From Actinomycetes bacterium (lineage in GTDB: Bacteria > Actinomycetota > Actinomycetes > Streptosporangiales > Streptosporangiaceae), in contig JAOPYO010000309.1 of NCBI GenBank assembly GCA_025964575.1, forward strand, positions 1 to 53,912: a stretch of 53,912 nucleotides of DNA, read 5' to 3'. The position numbers were made by a program, and so were the translations under genes. Below are positions 1-7,463 of this stretch, piece by piece. Below the pieces are notes generated by a model, which was not told the origin of the DNA, made no database searches, and was given only the letters and a program-made list of their open reading frames with translations. Numbering within the stretch: the stretch's first letter is position 1; every line of letters begins with the position of its first letter.

Positions 1-1
1 T

Positions 2-373
2 GATCGTGCTGTGGAAGAAGACGTCCACGCCGGCTCGCTTGGCAACCACGTCGAGGCAGCGTTTGACCGCCTCCGGATCGTGAAGAGCCGCGACACCACG
101 GAAACGCACCTGTTCCACGACACCTCCGATGGCCCGCAGTTCAGCCAATAGCTGCTCCGCGACGCCGAACACCACCTGCCGCGAGCGTTCCGCCTCGGTA
201 TACAGGCCGCAGTAAGTGGTGACGCTTTTCATGGTGGCCGCTCCGCCCAAGCAGCCGAACGACTCGAACAACGCGGTACGGGCGCCGGCCTGGGCGGCAC
301 CGACCGCAGCGGCCGTTCCAGCTGCCCCGCCGCCGACGACGGCCACGTCATACGTGTGAGCGCTTGTCGGCAT
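2..373 (-). CDS. FAD-dependent oxidoreductase, N-terminal part (cut by window edge)
   Basis: Translation from the ATG at 373 gives a classical dinucleotide-binding start: a short strand, the glycine motif GGGAAG at residues 14-19, and an acidic residue near 37 at the end of the second strand. The segment FGCLGGAATMKSV that follows resembles the FAD-dependent oxidoreductase family (PF12831 type), where a Cys-Leu-Gly-Gly motif sits near the flavin. A GGGGGAT ribosome site lies just upstream. Only about 124 residues are present because the gene runs off the left edge, so substrate and full length cannot be judged. Next to it are insertion-sequence remnants, so its upstream context may have been rearranged. 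The fold is fairly certain, the reaction unknown. Confidence 0.75.
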   Translation of the reverse strand, partial: MPTSAHTYDVAVVGGGAAGTAAAVGAAQAGARTALFESFGCLGGAATMKSVTTYCGLYTEAERSRQVVFGVAEQLLAELRAIGGVVEQVRFRGVAALHDPEAVKRCLDVVAKRAGVDVFFHSTI

Positions 374-569
374 AAATCCCCCGTTCGGTAACGGTAAGGG
401 GCTGGCTCATGGCGCAGGCCCGCTGGCGTATGCGCCGGCTCCGGGCTGATTCAAACCCCTGCATCGCGGCCGTGGCACCGTCCTTGCTGACGTGCTGGCT
501 CCCCAAGCCTGCAACCGAGTCCGTGCCCCCGGCTCGCCGGGAGGTCTCCCGAGGTGTGGCACCGGTTTG

Positions 570-690
570 TCATGCGGCGAGGAGCACTCTACCGGCGTGC
601 TGCTCGTAGGTGATGGAGCTGCGTTGTCCCAGGGTGGAGTGTCTCCTTGGGGTGTTGAATCTGGTGATCCACTTGAAGACGTCCGAGCGG
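570..690 (-). pseudogene. IS3-family transposase, C-terminal remnant
   Basis: Read on the minus strand, this stretch encodes the end of an integrase-core transposase: DVFKWITRFNTPRRHSTLGQ followed by RSSITYEQHAGRVLLAA and a TGA stop at 572-570. The pattern of aromatic residue, N-(T)-x-R-R-x-HS-x-LG is typical of IS3 OrfB C-termini. Everything upstream (the DDE catalytic residues and OrfA) is missing; the reading breaks off at about 680-700 where an IS5-type sequence begins on the other strand. Sequence between about 540 and 570 may be the outer end of this element, but no matching inverted repeat is left to prove it. Confidence 0.6.
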
Positions 691-1136
691 GAGCGTCCCA
701 GCCGCGGCTACGACGCGGGCAAGAAGATCAACGGCCGAAAACGACACATCGCCGTCGACACCTGCGGCCTACTCCTCGCGATCCTGGTCGCCGGCGCACA
801 GGTGCAGGACCGCGACGCGGCCCGACCCCTGCTGTGGGCGCCTGTTTCCCCACTATCCGCATCGTCTGGGCCGACAGTGGCTACGCCGGCAAGCTCGTCG
901 ACTGGGCCGTCTGCCATCTCGCCCTGACCCTGCGGATCGTGACCAAGCTGGCCGGGCAGACCACTTTCGTCGTGCTCCACCGCCGTTGGTGCGTCGAGCG
1001 CACGTTCTCCTGGATCAACCGGTGCCGACGCACCGTCCGCGACTACGAACGGCTACCTGAGCACCACGCCGCGATGGTCCAATGGGCCATGATCATCGTC
1101 ATGACGCGCCGCCTCGCCCGCCGCCAACCCACCTGA
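675..1136 (+). pseudogene. IS5-family transposase remnant, frameshifted
   Basis: The first reading frame (about 675-838) gives SRGYDAGKKINGRKRHI followed by VDT, the hallmark of IS5/IS1647-type DDE transposases. At about 838-846 the frame shifts and continues as CFPTIRIVWADSGYAGKLVD, then VVLHRRWCVERTFSWI and a C-terminal block ending at the stop before 1137. The central Asp (WADSGY) and the late Glu (VERTF) are kept, but the N-terminal half is absent and the frameshift looks like a small deletion. The element is therefore dead. Its left end abuts an IS3 remnant in opposite orientation. No intact terminal inverted repeats or target duplication could be found. Confidence 0.8.
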
Positions 1137-1236
1137 ACCCCTATTTGCCAGCCTCTAACGGTTGAACGGGCGATCCGCCACCTCGAGGTCGCGCACGTCG
1201 CGCCAAGGTCGTCGAAGGATCTGACCCTTTCTCGCG

Positions 1237-2319
1237 TCAGGGACGGTCGATCAGCTCGCCGACGTGCAGGGTCGCGGCGAGCAGCTCGGGGTCGCCGGTG
1301 CAGTCGTACGACTCGACGGCCGTGTCGGCGAACTTCAGGACGTGCTCGTCGCCGTGCTCGGCTGCCCGCTGGAGCGCGTCCTCGCGGGTTAGCTCGGGAT
1401 AGCGGCGGACGATCTCCGCGCACGGGGCCGGCCGGGCCGGGGCGTACGTCGCGACGACCGCCACCACGGCCGCCCAGGCCGCCGTCAGGCTCGGCAGCCA
1501 CTGCTCGGTCGGCAGGACCGGGAGCACGTGCCGCACGGCGTTGGGCGCGGTAGCGGCGTGGACCAGCAGGACCGGCGAGCCGTGGCCGAGCCTGAGGTAC
1601 GCCTTAGCGGCGCTGTCGACGAGCGACTCCAGCCGCGCCGGGACCTCCTCGGCGGAGGCGGCGGGTTCCAGCGCGCGCAGGCTCGCGGTCCAGCCCGGGC
1701 TGCGCTCGAGCCGGTCGAGCCGGTGGGCGATGAAGCCGCTCTGGTCCTCGAGCCGGGTGACGGCTGGCAGGGCCTGTTGCGGTGTGAGGATGCCCTCCAG
1801 CGCGACCACCCCGGCGAGCTCGCGGTAGCGCGCCGCCCAGAACGCCAGCCCGTGGGCCAGCTCGTCGAGGGTCTGGCGTGCCGGTGCGCGAGCGGTGCCG
1901 CGCAGTGTACGCACCGCGTGACTGACCCGGATCACGCCGTGGGTCGAGCCCGCCACGATCCCCGGCAGCAGCCGCGGCCACCATTCAACGAGCACCTCCG
2001 ACCACGGGCGCTCGGTCAGCTCGCGCCGGAAGTACGCGGCCCAGTCGGGCAGCCGTCGCGCCTGGCCCAGCGCCGCGCCCCACTCGCCGGGCTGGATGGC
2101 CGCGCTCGTACCGGGCAGCCCCGCCAGGCGGCGTACGTAGCGGTCGAGCCAGCCCTCGACGTCGATGTCGAGCCCCCGCCGGACCATGACCTCCACGGCC
2201 ATCGGGCCGTGGTTGGTCATCCCGTGGTTACCCTCCTCGTCGCCGCCGAACTCCGGCCCGTACGCATGCAGCCGTTCGTACGCTGCGGGCAGGGCCTCCG
2301 TCATCGATCCGCGGGTCAT
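1237..2319 (-). CDS. Questin oxidase-like protein (DUF4243 family)
   Basis: About 360 residues, the usual size of the questin oxidase/DUF4243 family, whose fungal members catalyse Baeyer-Villiger-like ring opening of anthraquinones. The N-terminal block YGPEFGG...NHGMTNHGPMAVEVM and later FIAHRLDRL fit the family; bacterial members have no settled substrate. The protein looks soluble, with no signal peptide. I chose the ATG at 2319 because a GAGGTGG site precedes it; an in-frame ATG at 2346 would overlap the preceding dihydrofolate-reductase-like gene by 17 bases and has no ribosome site. The two genes are 10 bases apart and probably co-transcribed from the divergent promoter region at 2912-3013. 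Confidence 0.75.
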   Translation of the reverse strand: MTRGSMTEALPAAYERLHAYGPEFGGDEEGNHGMTNHGPMAVEVMVRRGLDIDVEGWLDRYVRRLAGLPGTSAAIQPGEWGAALGQARRLPDWAAYFRRELTERPWSEVLVEWWPRLLPGIVAGSTHGVIRVSHAVRTLRGTARAPARQTLDELAHGLAFWAARYRELAGVVALEGILTPQQALPAVTRLEDQSGFIAHRLDRLERSPGWTASLRALEPAASAEEVPARLESLVDSAAKAYLRLGHGSPVLLVHAATAPNAVRHVLPVLPTEQWLPSLTAAWAAVVAVVATYAPARPAPCAEIVRRYPELTREDALQRAAEHGDEHVLKFADTAVESYDCTGDPELLAATLHVGELIDRP

Positions 2320-2329
2320 GGCGCCCACC

Positions 2330-2911
2330 TCAGTCGACGACGTCATAGACGAGCTTGGTGATGCCGTTGGCGTACGTCTCGGACTCGACCACCTTCAGCA
2401 TCTGCTTGGCCTTGTCGGTGTCGCTGAACATCCGCTTGCCGGCTCCGAGCAGCACCGGGAAGACCAGCAGGTGGTAGCGGTCGATCAGACCGGCGTCGGA
2501 GAGGTTGCGGGCGAGGGTGGCGCTGCCGTGGATGACGATCGGGCCGCCGTCGGTCTCCTTGACCTTCACGACGTCCTCGAGGGAGCGCAGGATCGTGATG
2601 TCACCCCAGTTATCGACGAGGGCGTCCTGGCCGAGGGTAGTCGAGACGACGTACTTCGGCAGTTCCTTGAGGGCGGCGAAGTCCTCCATGTCCGGCCACA
2701 ACGGCGAGAACGCCTCGTAGCTGGTCCGGCCGAACATCAGCGCGGTGGCCTCCTCGGTCTCCCGGCCCTTGAGGTCGTACGCCTCGGGCAGGAACTCGAT
2801 GTCCTTGTAGGTCCAGCCGCCGCTGCGGTGGGCCTCGGATCGGGTGCCGCCGCCGGGAGAGTCGACGACGCCGTCCAGCGAGACGAAGGCGGTGTAGATC
2901 AGCGTGCGCAT
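2330..2911 (-). CDS. Dihydrofolate reductase family protein (RibD C-terminal domain)
   Basis: A 193-residue single-domain protein of the RibD_C/DHFR fold. It begins MRTLIYTAFVSLDGVVDSPG, has the family block MFGRTSYEAF at about residues 60-70 and the segment DGGPIVIHGSATLARNL with LLVFPVLLGAGKRMF near the end, which in relatives bind NADPH. These stand-alone proteins are common next to small regulators and are rarely true folate enzymes. It is the first gene of the leftward pair with the questin-oxidase-like gene and is divergent from the ArsR-type regulator, so it is a likely regulated target. The ATG at 2911 is the only sensible start. Confidence 0.85.
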   Translation of the reverse strand: MRTLIYTAFVSLDGVVDSPGGGTRSEAHRSGGWTYKDIEFLPEAYDLKGRETEEATALMFGRTSYEAFSPLWPDMEDFAALKELPKYVVSTTLGQDALVDNWGDITILRSLEDVVKVKETDGGPIVIHGSATLARNLSDAGLIDRYHLLVFPVLLGAGKRMFSDTDKAKQMLKVVESETYANGITKLVYDVVD

Positions 2912-2977
2912 CTTCGATGTCCTATCCGTGCTCTGAGTGGATGTTCTCAGTCTTCGGTGGCGTCACGCGCATGGCCA

Positions 2978-2999
2978 CGATTAGGCTCAGACCTAATCG
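2978..2999. promoter_or_regulatory. Perfect 8-bp inverted repeat, candidate ArsR operator
   Basis: CGATTAGG (2978-2985), six-base spacer, CCTAATCG (2992-2999). It sits in the 102-base divergent region, 15 bases before the GTG start of the ArsR-type regulator and 67 bases upstream of the dihydrofolate-reductase-like gene. Its position would block the regulator's own expression and could control both directions. Confidence 0.6.
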
Positions 3000-3013
3000 G
3001 AAGGGGCGGCCGC

Positions 3014-4039
3014 GTGATCCACCTGCACTTCACGGCGACCGACTTGACCCGCGTACGCTTCGCCGCCTCGCCCCTCACGGAGACCGTCGCCAGCCTACGT
3101 ACGCTGGCCGCCAGCAGACAGGGGCGGCACCTGCACCGTCCCTGGATCGACAGGTTCGCCGAGCGAGCGAGCCGGCTGCGCAAACGCGACCTCGACCTAC
3201 TGCGGGCGCTGGTGCGTCCGGAGGGCTACATCCCCGACTTCCTGGTGCCGCCGCCGGGTCGCCGGTTCTCGACCTTCGCGGACGCGCTCGCGCAGATCGC
3301 CGACGCCGATCCGGAGATCGTGGCGCAGGAGTTGGCGCACCTGGCGGCCCACCGGGTCGCCCAGCAGGGACCCGGCCGCGAAGGGCGGCGAGCCCTGCTC
3401 CAGGCGCTGGTGCACCGGCCCGATGCGGGCATCGGCCCCGTCACCGAGGCGCTCGATGCGTACCACCGGGTCGCGATCGCCCCAGACTGGCCGCGGATCG
3501 ATGCGTTGCTCAACGACGACATCGCCTACAGACTCGACGCCCTGGCAGACGGCGGCGTCGACCGGATGATGAGCAACCTGCACCCGTCGGTCACGTTCGC
3601 CGACCAGACGCTGAGGATCGTCAAGTACTACGAGGGCCACGCCGACTGCGGCGGGCGCGGCCTGCTCCTCGTGCCCTGCGCCTTCGCCTGGCCGGACGTC
3701 CTGGTGCGGACCGCGCAGCCAGACTCCCCCAGCGTCTCCTACTCCCCGCGCGGCCTCGGCCGGCTCTGGGAGGAGCACCCCGAGCAGACCGGCTCGGCGC
3801 TTGCCGGCATCCTCGGGCAGACCCGGGCCGCCCTGCTGGCCCAGCTCGACCTGCCGATGTCGACCAGGCAGGCCGCCACCCAGATGGCGCTCTCCGCGCC
3901 GACGCTCAGCGTGCACCTCCAGGCGCTGCGCGCCGCCGGGCTGCTCAGCTCGCGCCGGGCGGGCCGGCAGGTGCTCTACTCGCGGACCGAACTCGGCGAC
4001 CGACTGCTCAGCGAGGCAGGCCGGCAGCCCGACGCCTGA
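3014..4039 (+). CDS. ArsR-family transcriptional regulator with N-terminal DUF5937-like domain
   Basis: About 341 residues from the GTG at 3014, preceded by GGAAGGGG. The opening (IHLHFTATDLTRVRFAASPL) is characteristic of the long actinobacterial ArsR regulators with a DUF5937-like N-terminal domain of about 250 residues. The winged helix lies at about residues 280-330 (MSTRQAATQMALSAPTLSVH, then LQALRAAGLLSSRRAGRQVLY). No cysteine pair typical of metal-sensing ArsR proteins is evident, so the signal is unlikely to be a metal and is unknown. It is divergent from the DHFR-like and questin-oxidase-like genes across a perfect inverted repeat, which suggests local autoregulation and control of that pair. 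Confidence 0.85.
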   Translation: MIHLHFTATDLTRVRFAASPLTETVASLRTLAASRQGRHLHRPWIDRFAERASRLRKRDLDLLRALVRPEGYIPDFLVPPPGRRFSTFADALAQIADADPEIVAQELAHLAAHRVAQQGPGREGRRALLQALVHRPDAGIGPVTEALDAYHRVAIAPDWPRIDALLNDDIAYRLDALADGGVDRMMSNLHPSVTFADQTLRIVKYYEGHADCGGRGLLLVPCAFAWPDVLVRTAQPDSPSVSYSPRGLGRLWEEHPEQTGSALAGILGQTRAALLAQLDLPMSTRQAATQMALSAPTLSVHLQALRAAGLLSSRRAGRQVLYSRTELGDRLLSEAGRQPDA

Positions 4040-4108
4040 GCTGCATGTGTGCGACGGTGTCGCGCAGCATGCCCGGCGCCAGGCGCAGCCCCAGGATCCG
4101 CCGGCAGG

Positions 4109-4348
4109 TGCGCTGCGCGCCCGCACCTGCTTCAGCGCCTCGGTCGCGTCCTCTGCGGCCACCAGCACCCTGCGCTGTCCGCCGTCCTGGCCGGGTGCGC
4201 TGACGACGCGACAGCGCTCCAACGCGTACATGAGCGCCTCGGTGTCCGCGTGGTTGGTCCGCAGCTTGCGTTGCAGCATCGCGGTGGATGCGTGCTGCGC
4301 CGAGATGACGAGCTCCGCGGCCTCAGCAGCCGCGGTGACCGCGTCGAG
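4109..4348 (-). pseudogene. FtsK gamma (winged-helix) domain fragment
   Basis: On the minus strand an open stretch encodes LDAVTAAAEAAELVISAQHA, then STAMLQRKLRTNHADTEALM, ending near VVSAPGQDGGQRRVLV. This matches the gamma domain at the C-terminus of FtsK/SpoIIIE translocases, where the recognition helix follows S-T-x-x-LQRKLR. The motor domain is absent, and there is no convincing start or stop: the frame runs on through the neighbouring regulator gene on the opposite strand. It is therefore either a broken leftover of a translocase or transfer gene, or a very small gamma-domain protein whose start I cannot place. The fragment sits in a 650-base stretch with no other gene. Confidence 0.5.
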
Positions 4349-4660
4349 TGGCCGCTCGGTGGCGGGGTGCGCCTCGCAGTGCGTGCGATCTCCATGCGGC
4401 CGTACGCCACTGCGGGCACGGAGAGATGCCCAGGCTAGGCCAGAAAGACGGAAGAGGCCCGGGACGAACCGGAGCCCCTCACGGTAGAACCCACCGCCTG
4501 ATCGAGAGGGCGCTCGACGCGTGATCACGGCGGTGGCAGCGGTCTCGGCCGGCTTGAAGAGACGCGGAACGGCCGCACGATCGCGGCGAAGCGGTGAGCG
4601 CGCGTGCCTTCCCGTCTGTGCCGGCGAGGTGAAGGGACGCGGTGCCGGGAATCGAGTGGA

Positions 4661-4690
4661 AAAGGCCCCTCGCGAAAGCGAAGGGCCTTT
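4661..4690 (-). terminator. Hairpin terminator after the DUF4232 lipoprotein gene
   Basis: Arms 4661-4673 and 4678-4690 pair with one mismatch around a GAAA tetraloop. The hairpin begins 10 bases past the stop codon of the leftward lipoprotein gene, and A-rich sequence on the plus strand gives a short U run on the minus-strand transcript. Confidence 0.75.
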
Positions 4691-4699
4691 CCGGGCGGA

Positions 4700-5341
4700 T
4701 CAGGTGAAGTTGACGCCGTTCATGATGGGCTGGATGGTGCCGAGGCTGAGGGAGTCGCAGATCGGGGGCTTGCCAGTGGGGCCGCCGAGGTAGCGGACCG
4801 GAATCCAGGAGTTGTACCAGGAGACGCCAAGGCCCGAGGTCGCGCCGCAGTCGGGGCTGGTGCGCCACTTCAGTCCGGCGAACACCGACCTGCCCGAACG
4901 CAGCGTGATGTTCGTCCCCGGGCCGGGGTAGTTCTCCCGCGTCGCCGTCAGTGCCTGGTAGTTCGGCCCCCCACTGCCGATCGGCGCCCAGCCAGACGGG
5001 ATCAGGCAGGTCCGACCCGATTTGTTGGTCAGGATCAGCGTGCCGAACCCCTCCTCCTCCGAATGTGACTCCTGGGCCTGGATGTCGGCGCGCAATTCGG
5101 TGGACAGGCAACGAGCCGCACCGGTCTGGCCCACAGGCGCCTTGCTGCCGCCGCCCGAGCCACTCGTGCCGCCGGAGGCCTGGCCGGACCCGTTGGATGA
5201 CGGCTGCGCCGAGGAGTTGGCCGAGGTGGTCGGCGCGGCGGAGCCGCCGCCGACTTCCGCTTTGCAGCCGGTGAGGGCAAGAGCGACCATCGCACCGCCA
5301 CAGGCCAGGACGGTCGCGGTACGCAGACTCTTGGGCTTCAA
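4700..5341 (-). CDS. DUF4232 domain lipoprotein
   Basis: 213 residues. Residues 1-26 form a lipoprotein signal with a basic start, a hydrophobic core and the lipobox ALTGC (Cys26). A Ser/Gly/Thr-rich linker covers about 30-75, then a DUF4232-type domain begins near CLSTELRADIQA and includes GFGTLILTNKSGRTCLIPSG. DUF4232 proteins are exported actinobacterial proteins of unknown role, many of them lipoproteins. The start is a TTG at 5341; a GAGGAGA site six bases upstream supports it. The gene appears single, closed by a hairpin at 4661-4690. Confidence 0.85.
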   Translation of the reverse strand: MKPKSLRTATVLACGGAMVALALTGCKAEVGGGSAAPTTSANSSAQPSSNGSGQASGGTSGSGGGSKAPVGQTGAARCLSTELRADIQAQESHSEEEGFGTLILTNKSGRTCLIPSGWAPIGSGGPNYQALTATRENYPGPGTNITLRSGRSVFAGLKWRTSPDCGATSGLGVSWYNSWIPVRYLGGPTGKPPICDSLSLGTIQPIMNGVNFT

Positions 5342-5492
5342 GGGGGTCTCCTCAAACAGCTACCTATCGGGAAAATCACTGTGGTAGATGCCGATTGTCG
5401 AGGTTCTGTTCGAACCACAACCCGGACTGCATGAGGTGTCGGACGTGATGGTGATCACAGCCGACTCACGTCCTGTGGCGAAGATGACCGCA

Positions 5493-5714
5493 CTAGTGAC
5501 CCGTTACCAGCTCGACGAACTCCTCCAGAGAGATGAGGCCATCCTGATTGGTGTCGGCCTTGGCGAAGATCTCTGCGAGCTGCTGATCGGAGATCGGGTC
5601 GCCGAGGCGCTTCCACAAATGCTGAAGCTCGGCGGGCGTGATCATCCCATCGTGATCCAGGTCGACCACGGTGAACGCTTCCTTCGCCTCTGACTCCTTG
5701 AAACCTGCGGACAC
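5493..5714 (-). CDS. Small two-EF-hand calcium-binding protein
   Basis: A 73-residue protein made almost entirely of two EF-hands. Loop 1 is DLDHDGMITPAE (residues 18-29) and loop 2 DTNQDGLISLEE (54-65); both keep the Asp/Asn ligands at positions 1, 3 and 5, the Gly at 6, the Ile at 8 and the Glu at 12, so both should bind calcium. No signal peptide, so it is probably a cytoplasmic calmodulin-like sensor or buffer, as in the calerythrin/CabD group of actinomycetes. The start is a GTG at 5714 with an AGAGGCAGGC site upstream. It stands alone between unrelated transcription units. Confidence 0.9.
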   Translation of the reverse strand: MSAGFKESEAKEAFTVVDLDHDGMITPAELQHLWKRLGDPISDQQLAEIFAKADTNQDGLISLEEFVELVTGH

Positions 5715-5793
5715 GGACGCCTGCCTCTCATAGATGACCAGTCATGGCAAAGGTAGTGGGCACCGGTTCACGACGCGTGCGGACCGTCCCCAC

Positions 5794-6675
5794 TTAGGAC
5801 AGGTGAGGTAGCTTTCCGGGGGCGCGGATGAGGTCTATCCGCATGATGCGGTTGTCGGAGATCGTGAGAGATATGACGGCGGTCAGTTCCTCACCAGCGA
5901 ATATCCCGAGGCCTGGTTCTCCATTGACGCTGAGGATCTGAAGACGCTCGTTCGGTGAGATCTTCGTCGCCACGCCGCGCAGGAAGCGTGCGACTCGGTC
6001 AGCGCCGCAGACTGGTTTCCGCGCGGCGCTGACTTGGCCGCCGCCATCGCTGGTGAGGATCACATCCGGGTCGAGGGCCTCGACGAGGGCGCTGAGATCG
6101 CCACCTACCGCGGCGTGAAGAAATGTGGTCACCGTCGCGGTGTGCTCAGCTGCGCCGACCGTGACGCGTGGCGCGCCGCTGTTGACGTGAGCCCGTGCGC
6201 GCGCCGCGAGTTGGCGTACGGCCGCGGGGCTGCGTCCCACGACGGCGGCGATGTCGGCGAACGGCATCCCGAACAGGTCATGGAGCACCCACGCGGTGCG
6301 TTCGGCCGGGGTCAGCGTTTCGAGGACGACCAGCACGGCGAAGCTGACCTTGTCGTCCAGGGTCACGCGGTCGGCGGGATTCTGCCCGGACGGCGCGGCC
6401 TCGACGATCGGTTCGGGCAGCCAGGGCCCGACGTAGACCTCCCGACGTACCCGAGCCGACCGCAACGCGTCCAACGCGGCCCTGGCGACAGCAGTGGTCG
6501 CCCACGCGTCGACGTCTTTGATCGGGTCACGGGCGTCGGCCACTGACATCCGCAGCCAGCAGTCGGAGACCACGTCCTCGGCTTCAGCATGGCTGCCGAG
6601 GACGGCATAGGCGACTCGGATCAATCGCGGCCGCGCGCTTTCGAAGGCCGCCGCGAGTTCGGCCTCTCTGCTCAT
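5794..6675 (-). CDS. ECF41-family RNA polymerase sigma factor (SigJ-like)
   Basis: 293 residues. Sigma region 2 spans about 10-75 and region 4 about 118-165. The linker carries WLPEP (residues 85-89), the signature of the ECF41 group. A SnoaL/NTF2-like C-terminal domain (about 175-290) holds DGGGQ at 210-214 in place of the more usual DGGGK. In ECF41 factors this extension replaces an anti-sigma factor and tunes activity. The ATG overlaps the stop of the upstream NAD(P)-binding gene by four bases, so it is the last gene of a three-gene unit. The promoter at 7961-7988 matches the known ECF41 recognition pattern, so the operon is probably autoregulated. The Lys-to-Gln change could alter its control. 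Confidence 0.92.
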   Translation of the reverse strand: MSREAELAAAFESARPRLIRVAYAVLGSHAEAEDVVSDCWLRMSVADARDPIKDVDAWATTAVARAALDALRSARVRREVYVGPWLPEPIVEAAPSGQNPADRVTLDDKVSFAVLVVLETLTPAERTAWVLHDLFGMPFADIAAVVGRSPAAVRQLAARARAHVNSGAPRVTVGAAEHTATVTTFLHAAVGGDLSALVEALDPDVILTSDGGGQVSAARKPVCGADRVARFLRGVATKISPNERLQILSVNGEPGLGIFAGEELTAVISLTISDNRIMRIDLIRAPGKLPHLS

Positions 6676-7463
6676 GGCCGCCCCGCCTTCGGCTTCCGCT
6701 CAGGAGTATCGGCCCTGCTGACTCCGTCCGCGCCGGCGAGCCATTGGGAGAACGTCTGCTTGCCGCGAGGCCCCGGTCCGGTCGGCAGCAGCGCGCCTTC
6801 GGCCATCGCCCGTCCGGCCGCGCCTGGCAGCCGAAGCGGCACCACGACCCGGTGGCCGCCTCGCGCTCGAAGTATCTGGCGAGCCAGATCAGTCATCTCC
6901 AGCTGCTCCGGTCCGGCCAGTTCAGGCGCCATTCCGACCGGTTCGCGCGCAGCGAGCCCGACGAGAGCCTGGGCGACCTCACGAGCGGCGATCGGCTGAC
7001 TCGCCATCCGCGGCACCAGCGCGAACGGGCCGCCGCCCCGCTCCAAGATCTGTGCCGCGAATTCGTGGAACTGGGTCGCGCGCAGGATGCTCGCGGGGAC
7101 TGAGCCGGCCAGGACGAGCTCCTCCTGGCGTCGTTTGCCTATGTAGTAACCGAAGCCGACCCGATCGACACCCACGATCGACAGCGCGACATGGTGCGAC
7201 ACGCCGGCGGCCTGTCCCGCGGCGAGGAGGTTTCGCGTGCCGGCCTCGAAGAAGGCGACCGACTTGCTCTTGCTCGTCGTCGTCAGGTTGCTCACGTCGA
7301 TCACGGCGGACGTCTCCTGCAGCACATCTACCAGCCCGCTACCGGTCGTGATGTCGACGCCGTTGGATCGCGAGATCACTGTTGGCTCGTGACCCGCAGC
7401 GCGCACGGCATCCACAACGAACTTCCCCACCCAGCCGGTTCCACCGGCAACGGCGATACGCAT
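6672..7463 (-). CDS. NAD(P)-binding protein of the NmrA/atypical SDR type
   Basis: 263 residues starting MRIAVAGGTGWVGKFVVDAV, with the glycine motif GGTGWVG at residues 7-13 of a Rossmann fold. No catalytic YxxxK of classical SDRs is clear; YYIGKRRQEELV near 125 is the equivalent region of atypical SDRs. The C-terminal half (GPEQLEMTDLARQILRARGG) is typical of NmrA-like sugar-epimerase relatives. ECF41 sigma genes are usually encoded beside carboxymuconolactone decarboxylases, oxidoreductases or epimerases, and this gene fits that rule. It overlaps the sigma gene by four bases and follows the membrane-protein gene directly. Substrate unknown. Confidence 0.85.
   Translation of the reverse strand: MRIAVAGGTGWVGKFVVDAVRAAGHEPTVISRSNGVDITTGSGLVDVLQETSAVIDVSNLTTTSKSKSVAFFEAGTRNLLAAGQAAGVSHHVALSIVGVDRVGFGYYIGKRRQEELVLAGSVPASILRATQFHEFAAQILERGGGPFALVPRMASQPIAAREVAQALVGLAAREPVGMAPELAGPEQLEMTDLARQILRARGGHRVVVPLRLPGAAGRAMAEGALLPTGPGPRGKQTFSQWLAGADGVSRADTPERKPKAGRP

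Noticed and set aside
409-609. Open frame of 66 codons on the plus strand
   Set aside because: It lies opposite the IS3 remnant and in promoter sequence, with low-complexity translation and no ribosome site.
1159-1240. Short plus-strand frame reading TVERAIRHLEVAHVAPRS
   Set aside because: It looks slightly gene-like but has no start, runs into the questin-oxidase gene on the other strand and matches nothing I know.
4049-4487. Plus-strand frames opposite the FtsK gamma fragment
   Set aside because: Arg/Ser/Pro/Cys-rich translations typical of antisense frames; the minus strand carries the recognisable domain.
5388-5693. 101-codon frame on the plus strand
   Set aside because: It is the mirror of the EF-hand gene, whose two intact calcium loops show which strand is coding.
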